Source: Cognataquiflexum rubidum | GTDB taxonomy: Bacteria > Bacteroidota > Bacteroidia > Cytophagales > Cyclobacteriaceae | Direction: 5' to 3' | DNA length: 64,000 bases | NCBI RefSeq assembly: GCF_022538115.1 | Contig: NZ_JAKZAL010000015.1 | Span: forward strand, 62,001 to 126,000 | Part shown: positions 7,926 through 16,421 of the stretch, one piece after another | How positions within the stretch are numbered: the first letter of the stretch is position 1 | How the letters are laid out: each line of letters opens with the position of its first letter | Translations under genes and position numbers: made by a program | Notes under the pieces: generated by a model | Told to the model about the DNA's origin: nothing | Database searches by the model: none | The model's input: the letters and a program-made list of their open reading frames with translations, nothing else

Positions 7926-9514
7926 AAATCCGAGATATTTTTATCAGCTGCCTGCTTACCTTATCAGGTTTCTTTTCATGCAATCAAAAAGATGTTGAAA
8001 TCCTTGTTTTTCCATATGACAGCCACATTGAACTCCAATGGCCTAAAATTGAGGGAGCAAATTCTTATTTGATTTTTGCCAGTTTGGATGGAGGCGAATT
8101 TGCCCAAAGGGCAGAAACTTCGGACACATTGCTGATGGATTTTTGGATGAATAAGGAAGATGGAAGAAAGCCAATAGACTATAAAATTGAAGCAGTCACC
8201 AACAAAGGGAAGAAGGAAATCGCACAGATAACCACCCAAACCCGTGAAATGAATGAGGAAGAATTATTGGACATGGTTCAATTTTACACCTTCAGGTATT
8301 TTTATCATGGTGCTGAACCAAATTCAGGAATGGCGCCTGAAAGGATTCATATTGATGGCGAATACCCTGAAAATGATGCCCATATTGTCACCACAGGTGG
8401 AACAGGATTTGGGATTTTTGGATTGATAGCAGGAATTGAAAGAGGTTGGATAAGCAAAGAACAGGGAATTGCACACTTTGAAAAAATGGTCACTTTTTTG
8501 GAAAAAGCTGACCGATACCACGGTATATGGGCACATTGGATCGATGGCCAAACAGGCAAAACCAAACCTTTTTCTCCAAAAGACGATGGCGCAGACCTGG
8601 TAGAATCCGCATTCCTGATGCAGGGACTCCTAGCGGTAAGGGAATATTACCGAAACGGGAACAACGATGAAAAGGCATTATCACAAAGGATCAACAAACT
8701 TTGGGAAGAAATGCAGTGGGATTTTCATACCAAAAACGGTGAAAATAAACTGTATTGGCATTGGTCCCCCACCTTTGGATGGGAAATGAATTTCCCCTTG
8801 GAAGGATACAATGAATGTCTGATCACCTATGTCCTGGCGGCAGCTTCACCAACTTTTACCATCGACCCTGCCGCATACCATGAAGGATGGGCACGGTCCG
8901 GAAGTATCAAAAACCCGGTAGAAGCCTTCGGATTTCCACTACAGCTCAGGCACAACTATGCCGAAAAAATGGGAGGTCCTTTGTTTTGGGCCCATTACTC
9001 TTACATGGGCTTGGATCCAAGGGGATTGAATGATGAGTATGCCGATTATTGGCAGGAAAACCAAAACCAAACCCTGATCAATCGGGCTTGGTGTATAGCA
9101 AATCCAGGAAACTTTAAAGGATATGGAGAAGATCTTTGGGGATTGACTGCCTCCTACTCCACCAATGGCTATAATGCCCACCATCCGGGAAATGACACGG
9201 GGGTTATTTCTCCTACTGCCGCACTTTCTTCCATTCCCTACACCTATGAAGAATCTATGAAAGTGTTGAAAAACCTGTATTTCAACTACGGTGACAAGGT
9301 TTTTGGAAAATATGGTTTCTATGATGCCATGAGTCCGGAACATGAATTTTTCCCAAAAAGATATCTCGCAATAGATCAAGGCCCAATCGTAGGCATGATC
9401 GAAAATTACCGAACAGGCTTGGGTTGGAAGCTCTTCATGCAGGCTCCCGAAATCTCCGCAGGCTTGGAAAAACTCGGATTCTCAATCAACAAAAATGGAT
9501 TGGAGGAGCAGTGA
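7922..9514 (+). CDS. Glycoamylase-like lipoprotein (PF10091; GH144-type)
   Basis: 530 residues. A lipoprotein signal ends at Cys20 (LSGFFSC); a short fibronectin-like domain follows (IELQWPKIEGANSYLIFASLDGG, about 30-110), then the (alpha/alpha)6 domain of PF10091 from about 115: FRYFYHGAEPNSGMAPER, TGGTGFGIFGLIAGIERGW, ESAFLMQGLLAVREYY, WHWSPTFGWEMNFPLEGYNE. Characterised relatives in GH144 hydrolyse beta-1,2-glucan; others are unassigned, so the sugar is inference. The start overlaps the acylase stop. Whether the acylase and glycosidase share a substrate, such as an N-acylated sugar, is open. Confidence 0.88.
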   Translation: MKIRDIFISCLLTLSGFFSCNQKDVEILVFPYDSHIELQWPKIEGANSYLIFASLDGGEFAQRAETSDTLLMDFWMNKEDGRKPIDYKIEAVTNKGKKEIAQITTQTREMNEEELLDMVQFYTFRYFYHGAEPNSGMAPERIHIDGEYPENDAHIVTTGGTGFGIFGLIAGIERGWISKEQGIAHFEKMVTFLEKADRYHGIWAHWIDGQTGKTKPFSPKDDGADLVESAFLMQGLLAVREYYRNGNNDEKALSQRINKLWEEMQWDFHTKNGENKLYWHWSPTFGWEMNFPLEGYNECLITYVLAAASPTFTIDPAAYHEGWARSGSIKNPVEAFGFPLQLRHNYAEKMGGPLFWAHYSYMGLDPRGLNDEYADYWQENQNQTLINRAWCIANPGNFKGYGEDLWGLTASYSTNGYNAHHPGNDTGVISPTAALSSIPYTYEESMKVLKNLYFNYGDKVFGKYGFYDAMSPEHEFFPKRYLAIDQGPIVGMIENYRTGLGWKLFMQAPEISAGLEKLGFSINKNGLEEQ

Positions 9515-9537
9515 TAGACCCAAGGAATAAAAAAAAA

Positions 9538-9564
9538 TCCATCGGTCAGTTGCCTGCCGATGGA
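9538..9564 (-). terminator. Terminator of the rhodanese gene
   Basis: Stem TCCATCGG / CCGATGGA, extended by CAG/CTG, followed by a run of T on the minus strand. It lies 30 bp beyond the rhodanese stop and also between the convergent ends of the glycosidase and rhodanese genes. Confidence 0.75.
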
Positions 9565-9593
9565 CTTTAACACCATTCAACCCAATCAATATT

Positions 9594-9929
9594 TTAAACG
9601 ATTTCGTAAGGCCATCTGATAATTCCGCCGGCCATATTATAAGTGTGTTCAAATCCCATTTCACTCATGACTTCACAAGCCTGTCCGCTCCTGTTTCCAC
9701 TTCGGCAGTAGATATAATACTTTTTATCCTTTGGAAGGTTTTGGATTTGAGACATAAAGTTTGGACTCATCATGTCAATGTTCCTAGCGCCTTTCAATTT
9801 TCCGGAGTGAAACTCCCCCGCTGTCCTCACATCAAGTATTACAGCGTCTTTGGCAGTCATACCTTTTTGGAAATCTTCACAAAATAGGTCTGTATATTTT
9901 TTTGGTTTAGTTCTAAAGAAATCAAACAT
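9594..9929 (-). CDS. Single-domain rhodanese-like protein
   Basis: 111 residues, cytoplasmic, one rhodanese domain. Visible motifs are VILDVRTAGEFHSGKLKGARNID and the active-site loop YCRSGNRSGQA, in which Cys would carry the persulfide. The six-residue loop is the size of sulfurtransferase rather than Cdc25-like loops. It may relay sulfane sulfur; no sulfur-pathway gene is adjacent. About 65 bp separates it from the upstream gene on the same strand. Confidence 0.9.
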   Translation of the reverse strand: MFDFFRTKPKKYTDLFCEDFQKGMTAKDAVILDVRTAGEFHSGKLKGARNIDMMSPNFMSQIQNLPKDKKYYIYCRSGNRSGQACEVMSEMGFEHTYNMAGGIIRWPYEIV

Positions 9930-9993
9930 ATTTTTTCCGTTTTATTATGATCACAAAGTTATGGTCAGAAATACTGCCAAACCGTAACCAAAA

Positions 9994-10257
9994 TCACATA
10001 GGGTTTTTTGCTTCTGTTTGATTCTCTACTGGTTTTGGGAGCTTACCGGTCAGTTGGAGGATGGAAAGTCTGACCAACAATGCCCAAGGAATAGCGTGGT
10101 ATACAAAATCAAACCAATCCAAAGCAGCCATCCCTTTGGCCCCACTAGCTATCCATTTGATCTTTCCCCATATGTGTGGCTCTGGGACAAAAGGAGCCAA
10201 ACCCAACGTCAGGCTGAGGATAATGACAAATCGCCAATTATTGATGGTTGCTTTCAT
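9994..10257 (-). CDS. Small conserved membrane protein next to sterol-desaturase gene
   Basis: 87 residues with two predicted helices (WRFVIILSLTLGLAPFV and FVYHAIPWALLVRLSIL) around a conserved-looking loop (PHIWGKIKWIASGAKGM). I recall similar short proteins annotated only as hypothetical. It overlaps the 3' end of the desaturase-like gene by 20 bp, which implies translational coupling and perhaps a membrane partner or accessory subunit for it. No catalytic residues are evident. Confidence 0.7.
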   Translation of the reverse strand: MKATINNWRFVIILSLTLGLAPFVPEPHIWGKIKWIASGAKGMAALDWFDFVYHAIPWALLVRLSILQLTGKLPKPVENQTEAKNPM

Positions 10258-11140
10258 GTTGCTTTTTCTTTATAAAAGGGTAAGTGATCTGCTGGAAGAA
10301 AGTCTTTGGAAATTCTTCCATTCCTTCAAAACCCAAGGGTTCATCTCTGCCTTCATGGGGAATATAATTGGTACCAAAAAGGTAATCCCAAACACTGAGG
10401 GTGATGCCGTAATTGACTCCGTAAGGCCTGTCTTTTGGCAAAACTTTCACATGATGCCATAAATGCATGATAGGATTATTCAGAATATATTTCAGCGGAC
10501 CATAGGTGATTCTCAGGTTGGCATGGTTGAGATGACCGATGGCGGTAGTGAAGATGTGCACTATAAAGAAGTCCTCCAGACCAAAGCCAATCATTGCCAA
10601 AGGGATATACTGGGCAGATTTGTAAAGGATGGTTTCCATCCAATGGAATCTCAAATGGGCCGCAAAACCCATTTCTTCCACAGAGTGATGGACTTTATGG
10701 AACTCCCAAAGGATCGGAACCCTGTGCAATACCCTGTGAACATTCCACTGAATAAAATCTGCAACCAAAAACAGCAGTAAAAACTGGGACCATCTTGGCC
10801 AGCTTTCAATGTTGAGGGCTACAGTATTTTCGATTCCAAATAATCCCAAGAAGTCATTGAATGCTTCTACAGCTACATTGGAAATGGCATTGTAGGCAAT
10901 CAGGGAAAACAGGAAATAATTGAAAAACATATAAAATCCGTCCAGCCAAAAATCCTTTCTGAATACTGATTGATTTTCCCTCCAGGGGCGGAAAATTTCC
11001 AATAACCAAACCCCAACCGATAGGCCAAGCAACCACCAAAAGTAATTGTGCCAGGAAGGGTAAAACATTTCGCTGATGAGGTAATTCCAATAACCATAAT
11101 AAGAATCACCGATTATCTTGATGTATTTCTCCAATTCCAT
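10238..11140 (-). CDS. Sterol desaturase / fatty acid hydroxylase family membrane oxygenase
   Basis: 300 residues, integral membrane, with the three His clusters of the di-iron fatty-acid hydroxylase superfamily (PF04116): HRVLHR, HKVHHS and HLWHH, plus HLNHANL between. These bind two irons used with O2 to hydroxylate or desaturate lipid tails. Four or more hydrophobic helices flank the boxes (WWLLGLSVGVWLLEI, FYMFFNYFLFSLIAY, FLLLFLVADFIQW). The substrate could be a fatty acid, carotenoid, hopanoid or alkylglycerol. It overlaps the downstream 87-residue gene. Confidence 0.88.
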   Translation of the reverse strand: MELEKYIKIIGDSYYGYWNYLISEMFYPSWHNYFWWLLGLSVGVWLLEIFRPWRENQSVFRKDFWLDGFYMFFNYFLFSLIAYNAISNVAVEAFNDFLGLFGIENTVALNIESWPRWSQFLLLFLVADFIQWNVHRVLHRVPILWEFHKVHHSVEEMGFAAHLRFHWMETILYKSAQYIPLAMIGFGLEDFFIVHIFTTAIGHLNHANLRITYGPLKYILNNPIMHLWHHVKVLPKDRPYGVNYGITLSVWDYLFGTNYIPHEGRDEPLGFEGMEEFPKTFFQQITYPFIKKKQHESNHQ

Positions 11141-11511
11141 ATTCTAGCTTTTTTTCTTTTAAAAGAAAAAGGACAATCCACGTGATTGCCCTCTTTCGAT
11201 ACTCCCATAAACCACAACTAATTATCTTTGTTTTCAGCTCGGAGAGATTTTCTCCTTTTACCCAAGCTTACTTTTTTTTGACCAACTTTAGACACCTATT
11301 GACTTATTCTGAAGGGTAAGAACCGGGTGGCGAAAACTTCAATTTTGATATCTGAAACTCTCTCGTAATCTTATTTCAATTCAAAACTAATCATAAGAAC
11401 CCTGCTAAAATGTGACGAATGTTACATTTATTCATGATTTTAATCTGAAAAAGTGAGTTTTATTACTGAAGGGCTGAAAATATTTAGAGATTTTTGGGGA
11501 AATAACTAAAA
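11141..11511. other. Intergenic region between divergent genes, no gene seen
   Basis: 371 bp of AT-rich DNA between the divergent desaturase-like and methyltransferase genes. It must hold both promoters, but I found no confident TAnnTTTG element, hairpin or small frame. Confidence 0.5.
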
Positions 11512-12117
11512 ATGGACAATATTTTCTGGAATGAAAAGTTTTCTCAAACTCCCAATCTATATGGGGAGCATCCTAATGAGTTTGTTAAATCCAATATCGA
11601 TTCGATGTCGGCCGGCAAAATCCTTTTTCCGGGAGAGGGAGAAGGTAGAAATGCCTTGTATGCTGCTTCATTAGGCTGGCAGGTGACAGCCATAGACCAA
11701 AGTGAAACCGGCAAAAAACATTGTTTACAAAAAGCCGAAAAAATAGGACTTCAGATCGAATACCAAGTTTGTGATGCTTTGATTTATATGCCCGAACCGG
11801 AATCTTTTGACGTGGTAGCCTTGGTGTATTTTCATCTTCCAAAGGAGACTTTGGCTGAAGTTTATTCCAAATTTGAAAAAGCCTTGAAAGTGGGAGGCAA
11901 AATGATCATTGAAGGTTTTGGTAAAAAACAACTTCAATACCAATCCGGAGGTCCAAAAAACCCAGATTTCCTCTACAATCTTACTGATTTGAAATCTGTT
12001 TTTCAAAATATCCAATGGCACATTGAATATGATGGGGACATCTATCTTAATGAGGGAAAGGGGCATAAGGGTGATGCCCATGTGGTCAGGCTTTCCGGGA
12101 AAAAAATCAGAAATTAA
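11512..12117 (+). CDS. Class I SAM-dependent methyltransferase (TehB/thiopurine-like)
   Basis: 201 residues, cytoplasmic. N-terminal FWNEKFSQTPNLYGEHPNEF resembles the entry helix of TehB-like enzymes. Motif I is ILFPGEGEGRNALYAASLGWQVTAIDQS, with an acidic motif II end, and motif IV is FDVVALVYFHLP. A Rossmann core to about residue 140 is followed by a short beta hairpin. The acceptor is unknown; relatives methylate tellurite, thiols or small acids. It is monocistronic, 98 bp before the stress-protein gene on the same strand. Confidence 0.85.
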   Translation: MDNIFWNEKFSQTPNLYGEHPNEFVKSNIDSMSAGKILFPGEGEGRNALYAASLGWQVTAIDQSETGKKHCLQKAEKIGLQIEYQVCDALIYMPEPESFDVVALVYFHLPKETLAEVYSKFEKALKVGGKMIIEGFGKKQLQYQSGGPKNPDFLYNLTDLKSVFQNIQWHIEYDGDIYLNEGKGHKGDAHVVRLSGKKIRN

Positions 12118-12215
12118 ACTGATGAATATCAGGATTTTGTTTTTCCAATTTATCTAAATTGTGTTCAAATAAAATACCAAAAGGAAAATTTAAAAAGTTT
12201 TATCCAAAACCTGAA

Positions 12216-13025
12216 ATGGCCATGAAAATCCTTGTTCCCACAGATTTTTCAGACAATGCAAACAATGCATTGGATTTTGCAACGAAGATCGCCTTAAAAG
12301 AAAAGGCTTCCATTACACTCATGTTCGCCTTTTATGCCGTGTATGATTTTGCTGCCCAAGCCACAGAAATCGTCAATCAAATTGAATCAGATGCAAGAAA
12401 AGCACTAAAAAAATCAGCAAAGGAAGTAAAGGAATTGGGAATTGAAATTGAATATAAGATTGCCCAAGGTACAGTGGCCTCGACAGTAACAGCATTGGCA
12501 TACAGGGAGGAATATGACTTGATCGTCATGGGAACCCAAGGAGCAAGCGGGATAAAAAAAGCGCTTATAGGATCAAATACCGGCCATGTCATCAAAGAAA
12601 GCAAGGTTCCCGTATTGGCAGTCCCACAAAATGCAAAATGGGAAAATTGGACAAAAATCTCCACCGGCCTCGAGTTGATCAAAGAAGAAGAAAAGTTCTT
12701 CAACACCCTGTTCAAGCTAACCAGTAATTTTGACCTTCCATATGAGTTTTTTCATGTCAAAACTGAGGATAGTTTTGAGAAGGAAATTGGATTGATAGGG
12801 CTCGAGGAAGTGCTTAAGGAAAAGTATGAGAATGAGGAAATCAGCTTTGTTGTAGAAGAATCTTCTGATGTCAACTCCGGTATTGAATCTTATCTCAAAA
12901 AAAATCCGGGATCTATTTTGGTAATGTTTTACAAAAACAAATCATTTTTCGAATACCTATTCAACAGAAGCACGAGTCTGGAGATGGCTTACCATACCCA
13001 CGTGCCGCTTTTGGTAATCAAGTGA
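12216..13025 (+). CDS. Universal stress protein, tandem UspA domains
   Basis: About 269 residues. The frame extends to 12159, but UspA domains begin with a short beta strand, so the Met at 12216 (or 12222, MKILVPTDFSDNANNAL) is chosen. The first domain (1-145) carries the ATP-binding signature GTQGASG...GSNTGHVI and ends PVLAVP. The second (about 150-269) is degenerate, lacking the glycine signature but ending HVPLLVIK like a Usp strand. Two-domain Usps form pseudo-dimers acting in starvation or redox stress; only one ATP site is expected here. Confidence 0.9.
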   Translation: MAMKILVPTDFSDNANNALDFATKIALKEKASITLMFAFYAVYDFAAQATEIVNQIESDARKALKKSAKEVKELGIEIEYKIAQGTVASTVTALAYREEYDLIVMGTQGASGIKKALIGSNTGHVIKESKVPVLAVPQNAKWENWTKISTGLELIKEEEKFFNTLFKLTSNFDLPYEFFHVKTEDSFEKEIGLIGLEEVLKEKYENEEISFVVEESSDVNSGIESYLKKNPGSILVMFYKNKSFFEYLFNRSTSLEMAYHTHVPLLVIK

Positions 13026-13054
13026 AAAAGGTGAATGGTAAATGGTAAGTGGTT

Positions 13055-13092
13055 AAAGGTAAAAGGTAAGAGGTTGTCCACCTTTTACCTTT
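13055..13092. terminator. Hairpin between convergent genes, possible bidirectional terminator
   Basis: Arms AAAGGTAAAAGGT and ACCTTTTACCTTT form a perfect 13-bp stem with a 12-nt loop in a stretch of GGTAAA-like direct repeats. It lies between the convergent Usp and hydrolase genes. T runs are short, so it may instead be a repeat remnant. Confidence 0.5.
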
Positions 13093-13131
13093 TACTTCTT
13101 ACCGTATTAACCAATAATCTTTATCCAAGAT

Positions 13132-13974
13132 TTAAGCATCCACCCTACCCTCAATCCACTTCACGATATCTCCCATAATTTGCTCTTTTTCATATTCATT
13201 GACCAGTTCATGGAAAAGGCCGGGGTATTTATTGAAGGATTTATCATGAGATGAAATTTTCCCAAAAAACTCCTCTGATCCTTTTGGATTGGTCAGCATG
13301 TCAGCAGTTCCGTGAAGTAACAAAACCGGAAGTTTGAATTCTTTCGATTTTTGATCTATTTCCTTCATCATCCTGAGTAGTTCGTAGCCTGTCCTGGCAG
13401 GAATCGCTTCATGGTAATTCAAAGGATCTTCATCATATTTTCTTACTTCTTCAGGATCGTGAGAAACTTTGCTGCTATCCAATTTCAAAACCTTTAACCT
13501 TGGAGCTATTTTACTGACCACTGAAGAAGCTGCGATAAGAAATTTGGAAACATCATCAGCAGGCTTCAAAGCTGCGGCACTTAGGACAATTCCTTTTGCG
13601 TTTGGCTGGTATTTCAACACATAGGCAGCGACCAATCCACCTCCCATACTGTGTCCAAAAATAAATGCAGGGACATTGGGAACGTAAGTTTTTACTTTTC
13701 CGAACAAAGCATCGATGTCTTTGAGGTAATCCTCATGATTGGAAAAATAAGCATCCGGTTTTGGAGGACAAGATTTGCCATGACCCCTCCCATCGAAAGT
13801 AAAAACGGCAATATCTTTCTCTACGAGCTTCTTGGCCAAATGGGCATACCGGGAAGAATGCTCACCCAAACCATGAACAATTAAGATTGCCGCTTTGGAA
13901 TCCTCGGGCATCCAAGCCTGAAGGTAAAGCTTCAAGCCATCATGGGTCGTATAACTTGTCTCCAGATGTTTCAT
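13132..13974 (-). CDS. Alpha/beta hydrolase, monoacylglycerol lipase-like
   Basis: 280 residues from the Met at 13974. This start overlaps the menB stop as TAATG, so it is preferred over the Met at 13986. Serine aminopeptidase S33-type fold (PF12146): ILIVHGLGEHSSRYAHLA, FDGRGHGKS, nucleophile elbow GHSMGG, acid in LLLHGTADMLTNP and a late His in FHELVNEYEKE. Lysophospholipase/monoglyceride lipase is the closest family. Its coupling to menB raises the possibility of a MenH-like role, but the cap and motifs look lipase-like, so that is weak. Confidence 0.88.
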   Translation of the reverse strand: MKHLETSYTTHDGLKLYLQAWMPEDSKAAILIVHGLGEHSSRYAHLAKKLVEKDIAVFTFDGRGHGKSCPPKPDAYFSNHEDYLKDIDALFGKVKTYVPNVPAFIFGHSMGGGLVAAYVLKYQPNAKGIVLSAAALKPADDVSKFLIAASSVVSKIAPRLKVLKLDSSKVSHDPEEVRKYDEDPLNYHEAIPARTGYELLRMMKEIDQKSKEFKLPVLLLHGTADMLTNPKGSEEFFGKISSHDKSFNKYPGLFHELVNEYEKEQIMGDIVKWIEGRVDA

Positions 13975-14813
13975 TAAGGGATCCATTTGATGTCTTTGAA
14001 GTTCGGTTTTCTCTTTTCAAGAAAAGCATTTCTTCCCTCTTTTGCTTCCTCTGTGCCGTAGGCCAACCTCGTCGCTTCCCCTGCAAAAACCTGCTGTCCG
14101 ACCATGCCGTCATCTGTTAGGTTCATCGCGAACTTCAACATTTTGATGGAAGTGGGGGATTTGGCTAATATTTCCTGTGCCCATTCATAGGCTGTATCTT
14201 CCAATTCGGCATGGGGAATCACGGCATTGACCATGCCCATATCATAGGCATCCTGCGCAGAATAGTTTCTGCCGAGGAAAAATATCTCGCGGGCTTTCTT
14301 CTGTCCCACCATTTTGGCTAGGTACGCCGAACCATATCCACCATCAAAACTCGTCACATCGGCATCGGTCTGCTTAAAAATGGCATGTTCTTTACTCGCC
14401 AAAGTCAAGTCACAAACCACATGCAAACTATGTCCTCCTCCCACAGCCCAACCGGGAACCACAGCAATGACGACTTTTGGCATAAACCGGATCAACCGTT
14501 GAACTTCCAGAATATTTAGTCTGTGGTACCCATCCTCTCCGACATACCCTTGCTGACCACGGGCCCTTTGGTCACCACCCGAGCAAAAAGAGTAGATCCC
14601 ATCTTTTGGAGAAGGTCCCTCTGCAGAAAGCAAAATCACGCCTATCGAAGTATCCTCCTGCGCATCATAAAAAGCATCGTAAAGTTCTTTGGTGGTTTTT
14701 GGACGGAAAGCGTTTCTGACCTCAGGCCTGTTAAAAGCAATTCTTACCACACCATTACATTTTTTATAGGTTATGTCTTCGTATTCCTTAGCGGTTTTCC
14801 AATTGATCTCCAT
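13974..14813 (-). CDS. menB: 1,4-dihydroxy-2-naphthoyl-CoA synthase
   Basis: Crotonase-fold enzyme closing the second ring of menaquinone: o-succinylbenzoyl-CoA to 1,4-dihydroxy-2-naphthoyl-CoA. 279 residues with family hallmarks IAFNRPEVRNAFRP, FCSGGDQ, VPGWAVGGGHSLHVVCDL and FDGGYGSAYLAKMVGQKKAREIFFLG. The sequence QTDADVTSFDGG has Asp where E. coli MenB has a bicarbonate-binding Gly, so this is the bicarbonate-independent type seen in Mycobacterium. It is divergent from menE (82 bp apart) and translationally coupled to the hydrolase. Confidence 0.95.
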   Translation of the reverse strand: MEINWKTAKEYEDITYKKCNGVVRIAFNRPEVRNAFRPKTTKELYDAFYDAQEDTSIGVILLSAEGPSPKDGIYSFCSGGDQRARGQQGYVGEDGYHRLNILEVQRLIRFMPKVVIAVVPGWAVGGGHSLHVVCDLTLASKEHAIFKQTDADVTSFDGGYGSAYLAKMVGQKKAREIFFLGRNYSAQDAYDMGMVNAVIPHAELEDTAYEWAQEILAKSPTSIKMLKFAMNLTDDGMVGQQVFAGEATRLAYGTEEAKEGRNAFLEKRKPNFKDIKWIP

Positions 14814-14894
14814 GCTATTTTTGGTTTAATTATTTTACGCAAGATAACAGCCTTAAAGGAATTTTGTTGATTTTTGAAAAGGCAATGCTTTACA

Positions 14895-15971
14895 ATGGGA
14901 AAAATCATTCTTGAAAAAAATGCTTACACTTTTGACCAAATCCTAAAAGGAAATTGGGAGGAAGGGGATGCTTATTTTAGTGAAGCACTTCACTTTTGCC
15001 AAAGGTGGCTGCAAGGGCAGGATTCCTTTCTGCTCCAAACTTCTGGTTCGACCGGAATCCCAAAGACCATTGCTGTAGACCGGAGACAGATGGAGATTTC
15101 GGCAGAAGCTACCGGAAAATTCTTCAGAATGGCAAAAAATCCCCGCCTGCTCTGTTGCCTCAATACCCAAATGATAGCAGGCAAAATGATGTTGGTGCGT
15201 GCAATGGTGTGGGATGCGGACCTGATAGTAACCAAGCCAAAAGAAAATCCTTTCGAAGAAGAATGGGTGGATGGCGCATTTGACTTTGTGGCCATGGTCC
15301 CGATGCAGGTAGCATCATGCCTTTCTCAAAACTCCTCCCTCCAAAAACTGAAAAAAATCAAAACTCTTGTGATCGGCGGAGCACCTTCCCCAAAATCACT
15401 TCTTGAAAAAATCTCTTCTGAGAAGATTCCTGCTTACCAGACTTACGGGATGACCGAGACTGTTTCCCATATTGCTTTGGCCAAAATAGCAGGGACTGAG
15501 TTGGTATATGAAACACTTCCCGGGGTAAGCATTGGCGCAGATCCTGACAAAAGGCTTTGGATAGAAGCGCCAATGGCAAAAGAAAAAAGGTTGCAGACCA
15601 ATGACTTGGTAGATATCCTGGATGAGAAGCATTTCATGTGGATCGGGAGATCAGATTTCACCATCAATTCCGGAGGCTTCAAAATCCAACCGGAAATCTT
15701 GGAATCCCAAATTGCTTCTACCATTGAAGCCCATTATGGAAAGGTAGCGTTTTTTCTTTTCGGACAGGATGACGAAAAATTGGGTCAAAAATTGGTCTTG
15801 GTCATCGAATCCAGCCAGACAGATAATGAAAAGGCAGGAAAATTGCTGTACTCCATTTCCGGGTTGGTCCATAAATACCAAATCCCAAAAGAAGTCATCT
15901 TCGTTAGGGAGTTTATCAAAACGCCTTCCGGTAAAATCAATAAATCTAAAACCATTAATTCATCGAAATGA
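14895..15971 (+). CDS. menE: o-Succinylbenzoate-CoA ligase, short Bacteroidota form
   Basis: Activates o-succinylbenzoate with ATP and CoA in menaquinone synthesis. The frame reaches a TTG at 14874; the ATG at 14895 is taken, giving 358 residues, shorter than the usual 450 because the N-terminal subdomain is reduced. Acyl-adenylate motifs: P-loop LLQTSGSTGIPKTI, YGMTETVSHIAL, hinge RSDFTINSGGFKIQPEILE, and C-terminal catalytic Lys in TPSGKINKSK. Divergence from menB and a shared intergenic region suggest joint control of the pathway; menF, D, C and A are not in the window. Confidence 0.9.
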   Translation: MGKIILEKNAYTFDQILKGNWEEGDAYFSEALHFCQRWLQGQDSFLLQTSGSTGIPKTIAVDRRQMEISAEATGKFFRMAKNPRLLCCLNTQMIAGKMMLVRAMVWDADLIVTKPKENPFEEEWVDGAFDFVAMVPMQVASCLSQNSSLQKLKKIKTLVIGGAPSPKSLLEKISSEKIPAYQTYGMTETVSHIALAKIAGTELVYETLPGVSIGADPDKRLWIEAPMAKEKRLQTNDLVDILDEKHFMWIGRSDFTINSGGFKIQPEILESQIASTIEAHYGKVAFFLFGQDDEKLGQKLVLVIESSQTDNEKAGKLLYSISGLVHKYQIPKEVIFVREFIKTPSGKINKSKTINSSK

Positions 15972-16390
15972 AACTGTCAATTCTAATTTTGTCTCTATTA
16001 AGTTTTTTCTACGCAACACAAAACTCAACTACCTTGACACTTCAAGTCACTGAAGTCAAAAATGACCAGGGATTGATCAGGGTCTTGCTTTTCAAAGGTG
16101 AGGCAGGCTTTCCTGATGATGAAGCGAAAGCCTTCAAAAGTGCCTCTGTCAAGATCAAAGACGGGAAAGCGGTGGTTGATTTTGGACCTGTTCCGGAAGG
16201 GACTTATGCCCTTTCGGTATTTCATGACAGTCAGAACACAGGCAAATTGAGAACCAATGCATTTGGAATCCCAAGGGATGGATACGGGTTTTCAAACAAT
16301 TCGATGGGTACTTTTGGCCCACCTTCATTTGAAAAAGCTGCCTTTAAAGTAACCGCCGGTAAAAATAATGTCAGTATCAAACTGAGATGA
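15968..16390 (+). CDS. DUF2141 exported protein
   Basis: 140 residues with a signal peptide (MKLSILILSLLSFFYA) and a DUF2141 domain (PF09912): LTLQVTEVKNDQGLIRVLLF, GPVPEGTYALSVFHDSQNTGKLRTNAFGIPRDGYGFSNN. The conserved HD, GYGFS and FGPPSFEKAAF strings are all present. It folds as a beta sandwich and is presumed periplasmic; the function is unknown. The start overlaps the menE stop (ATGA), so it is co-transcribed, though no menaquinone role is implied. Confidence 0.9.
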   Translation: MKLSILILSLLSFFYATQNSTTLTLQVTEVKNDQGLIRVLLFKGEAGFPDDEAKAFKSASVKIKDGKAVVDFGPVPEGTYALSVFHDSQNTGKLRTNAFGIPRDGYGFSNNSMGTFGPPSFEKAAFKVTAGKNNVSIKLR

Positions 16391-16393
16391 AAT

Positions 16394-16401
16394 TACCTTT
16401 G
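16394..16401 (+). promoter_or_regulatory. Candidate -7 element for the ATP-grasp gene
   Basis: TACCTTTG matches the Bacteroidetes -7 consensus TAnnTTTG and lies 20 bp before the ATG at 16422. No clear -33 TTTG is visible, so the assignment rests on the -7 match and spacing. Confidence 0.45.
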
Positions 16402-16421
16402 CGTCAATAAACCCTTTCAAA

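Noticed and set aside
13132-13974. Hydrolase coupled to menB as MenH
   Set aside because: Catalytic motifs and length fit monoacylglycerol lipases better; coupling alone is not enough to assign a menaquinone step.
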